Shown: one piece after another, positions 23,755 through 34,709 of the stretch | How the letters are laid out: each line of letters begins with the position of its first letter | Position numbering within the stretch: position 1 is the stretch's first letter | Assembly: GCA_029204225.1 (NCBI GenBank) | Contig: CM055103.1 | Location: 4,382,114-4,446,113, forward strand | Reading direction: 5' to 3' | Length of the DNA: 64,000 nucleotides | DNA from: Diphasiastrum complanatum | Lineage: Eukaryota; Streptophyta; Lycopodiopsida; Lycopodiales; Lycopodiaceae | Made by a program: the position numbers and the translations under genes | The notes under the pieces: generated by a model | What the model was told of the DNA's origin: nothing | The model's input: the letters and a program-made list of their open reading frames with translations, nothing else | Databases searched by the model: none

Positions 23755-24118
23755 TGTTGGGGGTATTCCCAACAAAGTGTAAATAAATAAAATCATTCAA
23801 TAAAATGTGTTGTGAGGGCATGGCATCCTGCGCGCGTAAGCTTATGACCCAATGAGCACGCAAGTAAAGTTGTAAATAAAATAAACTTGACTTGGGCCTT
23901 GGAATTAAAATAAAACTAGAGGCCCAAAGTCATTTTTAAACTTAGAGATTACTTTTTAGAGTTGGGTCCAAATTGGGACTCACATGAATCTTGTGATTAC
24001 CAATGTACTTTTTGTGGACCCTTGGATCAAGATGGATCCAAGATGAATGGATAGGATCATTGTGAATATTAGCCAATAGGATTGAGGAGCTATACTATGC
24101 GAGATCTTCGACCCTACA
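23755..24118 (+). repeat. gypsy LTR D, internally deleted
   Basis: 364 bp. Start TGTTGGGGGTATTCCCAAC and end GACCCTACA match A and B, but the middle jumps from CCAATAGGATTGAGG straight to AGCTATACTATGCG. About 440 bp including the TATA box and the likely transcription start are missing. Confidence 0.82.
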
Positions 24119-24119
24119 G

Positions 24120-24639
24120 TGGCGCCGATGCCAAGGATAGGTTTCCACTAACTAGTTTAGCTACATTTTAGCTATTTTCTTGCTTTTTAAAGTAGTTTTA
24201 GGTAGATTTTTGGGTGTTTAGAGTTAGTTTTCTGTATTTTTTTTTTTGTGTTTGGGCTATTCACAGCTAGCGGAGGAGGTGTGAGAGGGTAGAGGAGGCC
24301 CTGAACAGCCTCTAAGGGCTTGAAACCCAAACCAACCCGTCAAAAAACCCAAAAAAACACACCAATATGCATTTTGGAGGAAGATAGAGTCTAAAATCTC
24401 ATCAGATTTTTATGTCTCCAGAATCAGTGAGAATTAACCCTTGCATGACTAGCAGCAGCTCCAGGGTACTGTCCCAGACCTGCATATAAGCCTGCAAGAG
24501 TTAGTTCCAAACAGATTGTAAAAATCAGAGAAAAATCATAAAAATTCAAAAAACCCTTGAAAAAATCCACACCCCTACTCCCTCATTAGCATCATCATCA
24601 TCAAACGCATCTGCTCTATCCACAGAACTACTGTTGGAG
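24120..24639 (+). pseudogene. gypsy leader and gag scrap between LTRs D and E
   Basis: Begins with a primer site (TGGCGCCGATGCCAAGGAT), continues as the family leader to about 24566, then jumps to the serine/alanine-rich gag codons ending CTCTATCCACAGAACTACTG. It is a still shorter version of the unit between LTRs C and D. Confidence 0.78.
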
Positions 24640-25220
24640 TGTTGGGGGTATTTCCAACAAAGTGTAAATAAATAAAATCATTTAATAAAATGTACTGCGA
24701 GGGCATGACATCCTGCACGCATAAGCCCATGAGCCAATGAGCACGCAAGTAAAGTTGTAAATAAAATAAACTTGACTTGGGCCTTGGTATTAAAATAAAA
24801 CTAGAGGCCCAAAGTCATTTTTAAACTTAGAGATTACTTTTTAGAGTTGGGTCCAAATTGGGACTCACATGAATCTTGTGATTACCAATGTACTTTTGTT
24901 GGACCCTTGGATCAAGATGGGTCCAAGATGAATGGATAGGATCATTGTGAATATTAGCCAATAGGATTTAGGAGCAAGGGCCTTTCCCATTTTATTAAAA
25001 GACACCATTTGTACACTATTTTCATGCTTAATGAGAAGGAGAAAACTATACCAATTTTGGAAGAGAAGCATCCTCATTTGCAATTCAATGCTTGCTATTG
25101 CTCTTGTTGTTTTCTATTGCTTTCAAGTTCATGCTTTTTGATTTCAATAGTTTATGTTTCTCCTTTAGCAAGTATAATGTGCATTTGAGCTAACCTCCAA
25201 CCTTCTCCTATCTCTCTCTT
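24640..25220 (+). repeat. gypsy LTR E, truncated at 3' end
   Basis: TGTTGGGGGTATTTCCAAC start. Matches LTRs A and B up to GAGCTAACCTCCAACCTTC and then breaks into minus-strand copia sequence at about 25220. Its natural continuation (LTR end, primer site, early leader) is absent, and the family leader resumes at 27562. Confidence 0.78.
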
Positions 25221-26965
25221 GATGAATCCTTGAGGTTGCTCCATATAAATCTCCTCCTCAAGATAATTATTTAAAAAAGCATTGGATACATCTAATTGGA
25301 ACACCTTCCATTTGAAAAAACAAGCCAGAGAAATAAGAATTATTATTGTCGCCATCTTTGCAACAGGTGCAAAGGTCTCCTCATAGTCAAGGCCATGGAT
25401 TTGAGCAAATCCTTTGGCACATAATCTTGCCTTGAATTTATTGATGGTGCCATCATGATTTTATTTGATCCGAAATACCCACTTGCAACCAATCACATGC
25501 TTATTGGATGGTGGATCCACAAGCTCCCAAGTATTGTTGGTGATCAATGCATCATACTCTTGCTTCACGGTATCATACCACTCCTTGGTATTGAGTGCCT
25601 CTTGTACATTCTTTGGCTCTTCATGAGAAAAAAAAAACCATAATTAGTGGAATCAAGATTCACTTGATTGCCTTTATCAACATATGAGAGCCCCTTAGGC
25701 TCGGATCTATCTCTCATAGATCTTCTTGGTGAAAAAATCAAAGGAGAATCCTCTTCAAATCTCGACCCCATCACATCATAATTGTCTTCAATAGCAATAG
25801 TTGGTGATGCACCTATAGATGACTTGATCTCAGCCCCTTCCAATGATGAATGTTGATCTTCATGGAAAATAACATCCTACTTTCAATCCTTGAGAAGTAG
25901 AGAGTACAAAGACTCTATAAGCCTTTTTGGTGGATGAGTATCCAACCATGATCCCTTTGCATGATGTAGGATCATCCTTCTTCTTGTTTCTAAGGGAATA
26001 TGGGCAAAGCATATGCATCCAAAAACTCTAAGGTGATAAACCTTACGCTTCTTCAAATATAAGATCTCATATGGTGACTTTCCTCCAAGAGCTATATGTG
26101 GGAGTCTATTGCAAAGATAATTTGCACAACTTGTGACATCTCCCCAAAATTCTTTTGGCAAAGATGCCTCAATCCTCATGGCTTTTGCACATTCACATAA
26201 GGATCTATTCTTTCTCTCGGCCACTCCATTTTGAGATGGAGAGTAGGCACAAGAGAACTCCCTTTTAATTCCTTCAAGCTCACAATAATCATGGAATTTA
26301 TTGGAGATATACTCTCCACCTCCATCACATGTAAAAGCTTTAATCTTGAATGAGAATTGCTTCTCAACATAAGCTTTGAAAATAAGGAAATGATCAAACA
26401 CCATAGATTTAAAAGCACGAAGATATATCCAAGTGAATCTTGTGAAATCATCAATGAAAGTAACAAAACAAGTGGCTCTTCCCTTGCTCATAGATGATGA
26501 GAAATGAACATCCAAGTGGATCAAATCCAAAGGATTCTTACTCTTGATAGAAGATCTTTAAATGGCTTTTTGTGAGATTTAGCAATAGACAAGCCTCACA
26601 TGGCTTGATCTCCTTGGAAAATGACTTTGGCAAGCCAATGGCTTTGGCTTCTTTGATCATAGAGAGCATGGATTTGTAGTTGGGATGTTCCAACCTCCTC
26701 TGCCATAACTCCTCCATAGATAGCTTGTTCACAAGAGCAACATTACAAGCATTTACACATTCTCTTGGATCTAGTCTATATATGCCTCCAAATCTAGATC
26801 CTAGTGCAAGTATCTCATCATTCTTCTTGATAGTACAAGTATCAACATTGAATTTCACATCAAGGCCATTATCAACAACACTAATAAGATTTTTTGTAAG
26901 CTTAGGTACAAAAAGAACTTTAGTAAGAGAAAGAATTTTAGAAGATGCAAGTTTTAAGAGAACAC
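25221..26965 (-). pseudogene. copia pol remnant (protease end to RT)
   Basis: The minus strand reads from about 26965 downward: end of protease, GAG-pre-integrase (ELWQRRLEHPNYKSM near 26690), integrase (26530-25883, with TFIDDFTRFTWIYL and YSPSQNGVAERKNRS), linker (25843-25565) and reverse transcriptase start (KEWYDTVKQEYDALI, then VFQLDVSNAFLNNYLEEEIYMEQP near 25250-25300). Integrase is mostly open. The RT is cut before its YVDD active site. Sequence and layout match the element at 1-2542 at the protein level, so both are copies of one family. It is joined to LTR E on the left and to unassigned sequence on the right. Confidence 0.85.
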
Positions 26966-27561
26966 GATTGTCTTTGTCAGTATTTTTCAGCAGCTCTTTC
27001 TTTCGATCCGTTACTTTTGGATCTCTTTGGGCTTCATAGGAGGGGATTCAACTATCATTGCTCCAGAGAGTTTCTTTTGATCAAGGTTGATCTGAGTTAT
27101 CTGTTGCTTAAGTTTTGTCCTTTTCTCCTCAATTTCTTTAATTAATTTCTTATGTCTTCTAGTTAATTCGCCTGCTTCTTAGATCTTCGTTTGGCTGATC
27201 AACCAATGTAGGTGGTATTTGGTCTCCGCAAGACATTTGCAATGATCTTTTAGCTGCTTTGGTAAGACTATAAAAAACTGGAAATTTTTCAAAAGAACAA
27301 TGAACTGATAATAAACAGACAGATGGAAGGTAGGGTGGAGGTGGTGACATCGGTAGATGTTGTGGACGATAGGCATGAGGATGGGCACAGAAGTATGGCA
27401 AGAGGCCGGTTGAAGAAGGAGACTGATTTTCCAATGCTTGTGTTTTTTTTTTTTTTTTGAAGGATCTTCGTTGTGACTGGGATACTTCCCCTGATTGAGT
27501 CGCTTCGGATTACCCATATGCCTTCTTTAGCCTTGTCTTTTTCATATTTGACCATGACCTT
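26966..27561. other. unassigned interval with a minus-strand open frame
   Basis: The minus-strand frame 27434-27159 encodes a proline/serine-rich stretch (MSPPPPYLPSVCLL) followed by a lysine-rich part. I do not recognise a family. A T-run at 27448-27461 interrupts other frames. The interval separates the copia remnant from the resumed gypsy leader and could be a piece of another element's gag. Confidence 0.35.
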
Positions 27562-28765
27562 GGCTTTTTAGAGCAGTTTTAGGTAGATTTTTGGGTGTTT
27601 AGAGTTAGTTTTCTGTATATTTTTGTGTTTGGACTATTCATAGCTAGCGGAGGAGGTGTGAGAGGGTAGAGGAGGCCCTGAACAGCCTCTAAGGTCTTGA
27701 AACCCAAAAAAACACACCAATTTGTATTTTGGAGGGAAAAAGAGCCTAAAATCTCATCAGATTTTTATATCTCCATAATCAGTGAGAATTAACCCTTGCA
27801 TGACTGGCAGCAGCTCTAGGGTACTGTCCCAGACCTGCATAGAAGCCTGCAAGAGTTAGTTCCAAGCAGATTGTAAAATTCAGAGAAAAATCATAAAACC
27901 CTTGAAAAAATTTAAAAAAATTCAAATCTTCATAAAAACTCTCGCAGAGCCCTCTGAAGTTCCATCTCAGTGAGACCAGGACACAGAGAAGCTTGCGAGA
28001 GTTAGTTTGATGTCTACATGTCTGTGCGAGAGGTCTCAGTAAAAAAAAGATGGGAAAGTACCAATGAACCCTCGCAGACAGCAAAATTTTCAGTTCCAAT
28101 GGTCAAGAACTCTTGTAGAAGATTCTGAAGTTTCATCTCAGTGAGACCAGGACACATAAGAGCTTGCAAGAGTTAGTTTGATTCTAGTGAGCAAAAAATT
28201 GGATATAAGTGCAAAAAAAATCACTAAAAAATGAAGATCTAGCAAATTTTTTCAATAAGAACTCTCACAGACCCTCTTAATCGATTCAAAATGTCAATCT
28301 ACATCAGTGATGAAGCCTGCGAGAGTTAGTGTGAATATCTGGTGAAGATCAAGCCAGAAAAGTGGTTTTGAACCCTCGTAGACAGTGAAATTTTCACTTC
28401 TTGTGAGAGTTAACTCTTGTAGAAAATTCTATAGTGAGATCTGACCCAGATCCAGCTACTGTGAGCCTCGCGAGAGTTACTTCCCAAAGATCTGAAAGAT
28501 ATCAAGTTTTTTACCTGCAAAAATAGCTAAAGAACCCTCGCACAACCAACCCTCGCAGACTAGATCAGTGGAAAGATCTGCATCAGATCCAGCTACTGTC
28601 AAAATCTCAAGTCAATCAGTGAAAGGAGTAAAAAGTTATCAAGGAAAAACCATCGTAAAGAGCCTAAAATTCACTTTCGACCGATCAGATTGATCAGATC
28701 CTTAGAGATTCAGACTACATCCTACTGTATAAGCAAGATCCAATCACTTTGGAATCCACCATCAG
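27562..28765 (+). other. gypsy leader with alternating CTCGCAG/CTGCGAG motifs
   Basis: Begins mid-leader at GGCTTTTTAGAGCAGTTTTAGG, the same line of sequence found after LTRs A, C and D. From 27935 to 28560 short motifs of the form ACTCTCGCAGA and TGCGAGAGTTAG alternate about every 50-60 bp (for example 27940, 27993, 28069, 28317, 28468, 28549). They are mutually inverted and could pair in the RNA. The leader ends at the gag ATG at 28766. Confidence 0.7.
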
Positions 28766-30640
28766 ATGAATCTGAGATCGGGACGATCAATAACACGAAG
28801 GATAGCAAATCAAGCACCACACCTTCCTAGATTAGCAGCTGTGCAACAAGAGGTAGAACCGGAACCATCACCAATGGATCCAATGGGCCAACCCGTACCT
28901 GTCGCTCCCTTGCAAACAGTCTGGAGAGCACCACGGATGGAAATACCAAAATACGATGGATCATCAGATCTCATCTGATTCCTCCAGATCTACAAGCAAG
29001 CTTGTGAAATCTACGGTGAACGGACACCTGCGGAGAAGCTGATGTTGTTCTTCGTGTCCTTATTGGTAGTGGCTCAGGATTGGTTTTTCAACCTATCAAA
29101 GGAAGAAAAATCCACCTAGGAAGCGGTTAAGATGGCTCTCATTACGCGCTTTAAACCAATAAAGTTCCTGGAAGACTCATTTCTCCTGCTGAGCAAAGTC
29201 AAAATGGGAAAACGAAAAAGGGTCAAGGACTATATTGAGCGGGTCAAACACTTACAATCCGAGTGCACTGCAGCCCTTACTCGCGATCATGTGGTTCCTA
29301 GTCGGGCTATCACGAAGCATCAGAAGAGAACTGAAACGACGGGAGCAGTACGCTACTCTGCAAGAAGCTATGGAAGATTCCATCAGGGAAGAGGATGAGG
29401 GATCTAACAACGAATATCCATTCACCCACACCCCTACTCCCTCAATCGCATCATCATCATCAAACGCATCTGCCCTATCCACAGAACTGCTGTTGGAACA
29501 AATGACAAAATTACACAAACAGTAGATGGAGCAACTTACGACGTAGTTTGACCAGAAACTGAAAGCCTTACAAGGAGCTGTAGCAGTAAGGCCACATCAA
29601 CCGGAACCAAACCAGCTGCAGTATCCAAGACGGAAAAATGTATGGTGTTCAGTATGTATGCAAAACCATACTGTGAACGAGTGTCTAATCCTAAAGCAAA
29701 ATCTGAAACTGACACATAGATTCTGCCATCTGTGCAATGCAACATCGCACGATATGGCATTTTGCCCATTCAACCCCCGGATTGTTCAACAGAAGAGAAG
29801 TCCTTATTAGACTTCCTATCCTTACCAGCAAGGGGCACCCAACGCGGCACCAAGGTACGGCGCACCAAATCAACCACAGCGTATGGCCTTACCTGCTCCA
29901 CCAGAGCCAGCCAATCAACAAGTGGCCCATGTAAACCTGACAGCAGCAAAACCAGAGATGCAAATGTCACCTCAATCTGAGCAGCAACAATGGTACAGAC
30001 CAGATGAACCATTTATGGATCCTGCCATAAATGAATATGTTGCAGCCTATGAAGCTCAAACTCAGCGACAAGACGGAAGAAACTACGGCTGCTACAGATG
30101 TGGTGAAGGACACAGAATTGTAGAATGTCCCTACAAGGGACAATATACATCCTTCTGCCGAGAATGCGGTTATGAACACTATTATAAGAATTGTCCATTT
30201 AAACCTAGAACCAATGCACCTCTTAACCTCATTGCAATACAACAACCAGCAGTTCCAACAGGGATGCCATCGGAAGGATGACAATTCCACACTCCTGTGT
30301 TAGCTGCTACGTGAGCAGAGAAGAGGAAGGAAGTGGCTCCCTCACCACCATCGTCGGTCACTGATGACCATCCCTCAACTTCAGTGCCATATCCGAATGT
30401 GAGAGAAGAAAGAAGACAGTACCAAAAAATAAGACACTGGGTACAAAAAGCACAAGCGAAAGAAAAAGAGCAAGAAAGAGATAATCCGACGGAATCTCCA
30501 GTTGGCATCGAACGAGAACCGCAAATGGGCTCACCACTGTGCACTGATCAGAATGATTGGTTGCACGAACATGAACCACCTTTTTACATGGTGGAGCCCG
30601 AGGAATCTCACACTTTTACTATCAAGCTGTGTTAGTTTAC
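28766..30640 (+). pseudogene. gypsy gag with four CCHC zinc knuckles
   Basis: Starts MNLRSGRSITRR at 28766 and continues through the retrotransposon gag core (29040-29290: FFVSLLVVAQDWF, ITRFKPIKFLEDSF). Stops at about 28978 and 29117 and frame changes near 29280 break it. Four knuckles lie in one frame: 29646-29684 (CSVC..H..C), 29724-29765 (CHLC..H..C, x4 spacing), 30090-30128 (CYRC..H..C) and 30156-30194 (CREC..H..C). A single TAG near 29806 separates the two pairs. A charged, glutamine-rich C-terminus follows to 30640. Plant gypsy gags usually have one such knuckle and sometimes two. The knuckles bind the genomic RNA. Confidence 0.82.
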
Positions 30641-30720
30641 CTCTCGGAGAACTACTGTAGATTGCACCACAAGCGAAAAGACTTCTAGTTGAATGGGCCA
30701 AAGCGGATGATGATCCAGTA

Positions 30721-31680
30721 GTGTCTGAGCCCATATATTGTACGGGCTATGAAGAAACAAGTAACGTCCTCCACATCGGAGCAACATGGGAAAGTGAGGA
30801 ACACAACATCACTTTGCCAATCAAACACAAGAGATACGAGGACGAGGTGGCAGTGGTAGATGGAGGATCAGATGTCAATTTGATCTCCACTACTTTGTAC
30901 GAAAAATGGGGTCTACAAGGATTGAAGCCAGCAAGATTCGCCATCAAGATAGCAGATCAATCATGTGTGAAACCAAAAGGTGTAGTTGCCGATATCCCTG
31001 TAAAGATAGCGGGCATGCAGTTTGTGATTATTTTTGTAGTCATGGATATACCTGAATCTCCAACTACATACCGTGTGTTACTGGGAAGACCATGGTTGAG
31101 GACTGCGCAAGTAGTACACAACTGGGGCACGAGAAAACTCACCTTAAAAAACAGAGAGAAGGCTGTGAAGGTTGATCCAACCACATGGGCGGTGAAACCT
31201 ATTGCACCCAAAGCTGATGACGGATCATCCACGACAGATCACACGATTGATTGCCCAAGGGCAGCCAAGGGGGGTCACTATCATTCAGAGACGGATGTCA
31301 TGATATGGATGGATGCATTAGCAACTATTGACTGCCAGGCATGTCAATATGAATCAGATTCAGAACCTAGTACATCTTTACCCAAGTGTTACAGTATGGA
31401 CACACCCATCACATTTGGAGTGAATATGATAAACGTAGCATGGCTGTTAGCGGAACCTATTGAGAACCCAGTGGACGATGATTTGGTCCCTTGGCAACAT
31501 GCTCTAACTTATAATAAAGAGATTGAACTGACTGATGAACAGGTCCTACACCACATGGACCCAAATCGTTACGGAATCAGAAAAGTACCAGCTCAACCAC
31601 CGCAAAAGTCTGCTATGGCGAAGGTCTCAAGTTTTGATCCACCCAAGGCACCTGTGAATAAGAAGAATCAATTAAAATAG
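30721..31680 (+). pseudogene. gypsy aspartic protease domain
   Basis: A 319-codon open stretch. The retropepsin active site reads VVDGGSDVNLIS near 30850-30885, with DGGS replacing the usual DTGA/DSGA. The flap-side strand ends in VLLGRPWLRTAQ near 31075-31105, the typical LGRPWL signature of gypsy proteases. The C-terminal half is a linker towards the RT. It remains open but lies in a different frame from gag, so it is out of register here. The protease would cleave the polyprotein. Confidence 0.82.
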
Positions 31681-33117
31681 CGCTACAACCAAGTGATCCG
31701 TTGGAGTGATCTACCCGATGAGGCGATAGCTACAGTGGATGTGGATATTCGCAACCATGAGGCAAATGTCACAGCAGTCCCGATGAAGGATAACAAGGAT
31801 GAATCCACCAAGATGACAAAAAAGAGCAAAAAGAAAGTATTGGAATCCTTGAAGTCAATCAAGTTGGACTAAGATACATCGTCATCTTCTACACAAGTGA
31901 CAAAAAATCAAAGAATGACCAGTCAGGCTAAGATCAATATGCTGAAAGAGGAATCTCAACGAGCGCCAGTTCACGAGATGTCTGAGACTTTCAAGAACTA
32001 TACCTTGGACGACGTGGTGATCATGATATCGCAAGCCCATAGAGAACCTGATCAAAGTCAGGCACCAGTGGAACAAGTCTTCAAGGGACCTGTGCGAACA
32101 TAGCCGATGAACCTTTCCGAGCCAAGTGAAGAAGCAAAGATAGTGCATGTGGGAGAGCAATTAACACCCACACAGTTCAAGAGACTGTGATCATTATTGG
32201 TGGAGTATAAAGACTGTTTTGTCTGGAGTTACAGTGATCTTAAGGGCATTCCACCAACATTAGTTCAACACACCATACCCTTGGTGGATGGAGCAGTCCC
32301 CAAGGTAAGCCGTTACTACCGCTGCAACCCGAATTATACTGAGCTGATCAAGCAGGAGTTGCAAAAGCTGATGGATGCAGATTTCATCTATGAAATTGAG
32401 CACATGAAATGGGTATCACCGATAGTTATAGTACCCAAGAAGAACGGCAAAATGCGAATTTTTGTGAATCTGAAGGTGCTAAATGCAGTCACCAAAAAGG
32501 ACCATTTTCCTTTACCATTTACGAAAAGTGTCCTGGACAGGGTAGCTGGCGCTGAAGCCTATAGTTTTCTAGATGGCTTCAGCGACTACAATCAGTGAAG
32601 ATAGCCCCCTTAGACCAACACAAAATGGCATTCGCCATAGAATGGGGAACCTATGCCTATAAAGTGATGCCATTCGGACTTTGCAATGCCCCAAGTGCTT
32701 TCCAACGAGTCATGTATGCGGCATTCAAAGATTATTTGCAAAAAATTTTGGAAATTTTCTTGGACGATCTATGCGTGCATGGGACCAGACTCAGAACACT
32801 TATCCAACCTGGAGAAGGTGTTACAAAAATGCCGTGAATACCAAATCTCCCTGAATCCAAAAAAATGTTAATTTTGGGTGACACGTGGCTTGATTCTCAG
32901 CCATATAGTGTCAAGACACGGGATCGCCATAGATCTATCTAAGTTAAGAATCATTGTTGATCTACCACCACCGGGGACGATCCGCGAGGTCTACATTTTC
33001 ATGGGTCATGATAACTATTGTAGGATCTTCATTCTTGATTTTGCGGAGTTAGCCCGACCAATTTGCAAACTCACAATGGATCTACATTGGAACAAGGAAG
33101 CCCTAAAGACTTTTTAG
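31681..33117 (+). pseudogene. gypsy reverse transcriptase, truncated
   Basis: The linker (31681-32190) has several stops. RT is then seen at 32197-32598 (WVSPIVIVPKKNGKMRIFVN, YSFLDGFSDYNQ), at 32595-32837 (MPFGLCNAPSAFQRVM and the active site IFLDDLCVH near 32752-32775, so FLDD is kept) and at 32878-33117 (thumb/connection, with ISLNPKKC just before). Frame breaks occur near 32600 and 32810. RNase H and integrase are missing: the sequence stops matching at about 33120. It shares the CNPNY and IYEIEH signatures with the minus-strand gypsy at 11156-13780, so both belong to one lineage. Confidence 0.85.
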
Positions 33118-33176
33118 AACATTTAATAAGCATTTTACACATAAAATTGCAAGATATCACCAATATAGTGCACCAA

Positions 33177-33799
33177 TGTTAGATTCCAAAGAATCCCCCA
33201 GATGCTGAGCCAAGCTAAAAACACAGAGCATCTCTCACCCAAGACCAAGGAGGTCTCAGAAGGAGAGCAGGAAGAAGTTGAGAGCCGAGCATGAGAGCCG
33301 AGGATTACTAGCTAGGATTACAGGTTATTTCTATGTGAGCCTACATGGTAAATCCCAGAGAAGGAATGACCATGTAGGAGCTAGTGATATTGCTAGGCAA
33401 TGCAAATAAATGTAGACCTCTCTCAAATAGATTAGAGTGAGCCACCTCTTGATGGTGACATCTAGTGGAAGAGCTATTTCCACTTGTAATTTCTAAATTA
33501 GTGGAATCGCCACTTAGGCTCCACATGGGCAGCCCTCTTCTTTCTTTAAGGGCCCCCCTCTCTTGTGGGGGAGCTTTTATTGTATTGTCATTTCTCTTGC
33601 ATGAATCAAGAAGATCCTCCATGAGTTATTGGCAATTTGGAAGCTCCTTGTTCATGGCTATTGTCTTGAGCGAAATTCCTATGAACATGCTTTGATGTTG
33701 TGGTTGTGGATTTAAGTAGATTTCCTGTTTCTTGCTTATGCAATGTGGAATGTAGATGTGGATTAGTGTTTTTGTTTCTTGTTTATGAAATTTTCAACA
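33177..33799 (+). repeat. possible solo LTR
   Basis: 623 bp from TGTTAGATTCC to TTTTCAACA, the kind of ends seen in copia LTRs. Neither a primer site nor matching flanks (ACCAA and TCAAA) support it, and no second copy exists in the window. 33800-33989 shows nothing recognisable. Confidence 0.28.
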
Positions 33800-33989
33800 T
33801 CAAAGTAAACTAAATAGGCTGAGAATGTGGTTCACATCTTGCATATTCACTAACAATCTTGTCCTTGATGTCATAAATGTGAACTCCTGCAACTTTGTCG
33901 CAATGCCAATCAGGGCAATGCTATTTTCGTTTATAAGAACATAAAGATTTGGATCTGAATTTGTCCTTACAAACTCATGAGAAAGAAAG

Positions 33990-34530
33990 TGTTGGATTTA
34001 TCTCCTTTACTCTCCTAAATCCTATGTTAATCTGCCTCCATTCATGTCGCTGCATTTTTACTCATGTTGTCGCACAGTCTACGTATTTACATGTCAAATA
34101 AGACAGGCAAAGAACACGACTGTCTGCATAAATACAAGTAAATTTCCACAGGCGAAAAGGGCAAAAAAGACAACACTGTATTTTTACACGTGATTGTGAC
34201 AGGCGAAAAAGACGACACTGCCCTATAAATGCTGAAGGTGCCCTAATGGAAAAGCGATGGTACCTTGTAAATCAAATCTTAAGGCATTTGTCAAAGTGTC
34301 GCATTTTTCGCATCTTCACCAATATTCATTTCAGTGAAGGCTGACATCGCAGCCTTTTCACGCTCATCCCATGCAACTATGCAAACTAGTAGCCACCCAC
34401 GATCTCCTACAGACAGCACATCCACTTTGTACTTTTTTCATTCGCACATCTGTAAAATTATGTATATATATTGAATACCATTTGCATATTCTGTATGTGA
34501 GAGAGATTAAGTGAGAAACAAGCAACAAGA
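33990..34530 (+). repeat. copia 5' LTR
   Basis: Starts TGTTGGATTTATCTCC. The right border is only approximate, near CAAGCAACA (34526), followed by TAGCATCAGAAGC at 34534, which looks like a decayed TGGTATCAGAGC primer site. The TATA box at 34224 supports the call. Confidence 0.55.
34224..34230 (+). promoter_or_regulatory. TATA box of copia LTR
   Basis: TATAAAT in the context CCCTATAAATGC, mid-LTR, as expected for the LTR promoter. Confidence 0.45.
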
Positions 34531-34709
34531 TAATAGCATCAGAAGCTTACCAGAGATAGACGAAGTAGATGCTTAACAAGACTCTACTAGCCGATAAAAT
34601 TGTCTTTTTGTTCTATATTTTTGCACCAGATTTTCATACTTAAGTCACTGATAGTTATTCCTGTCACCTAGACTAATCTTCCACTTCCCAAGGGAAAGCC
34701 AGTCTTATC

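Noticed and set aside
26966-27561. Endogenous pararetrovirus fragment
   Set aside because: No movement-protein, coat or RT motif visible. The proline-rich frame alone supports nothing.
33172-33804. Confident solo LTR at 33177-33799
   Set aside because: Only the TG...CA type ends fit. Flanks differ and no primer site or second copy was found, so it is listed at low confidence.
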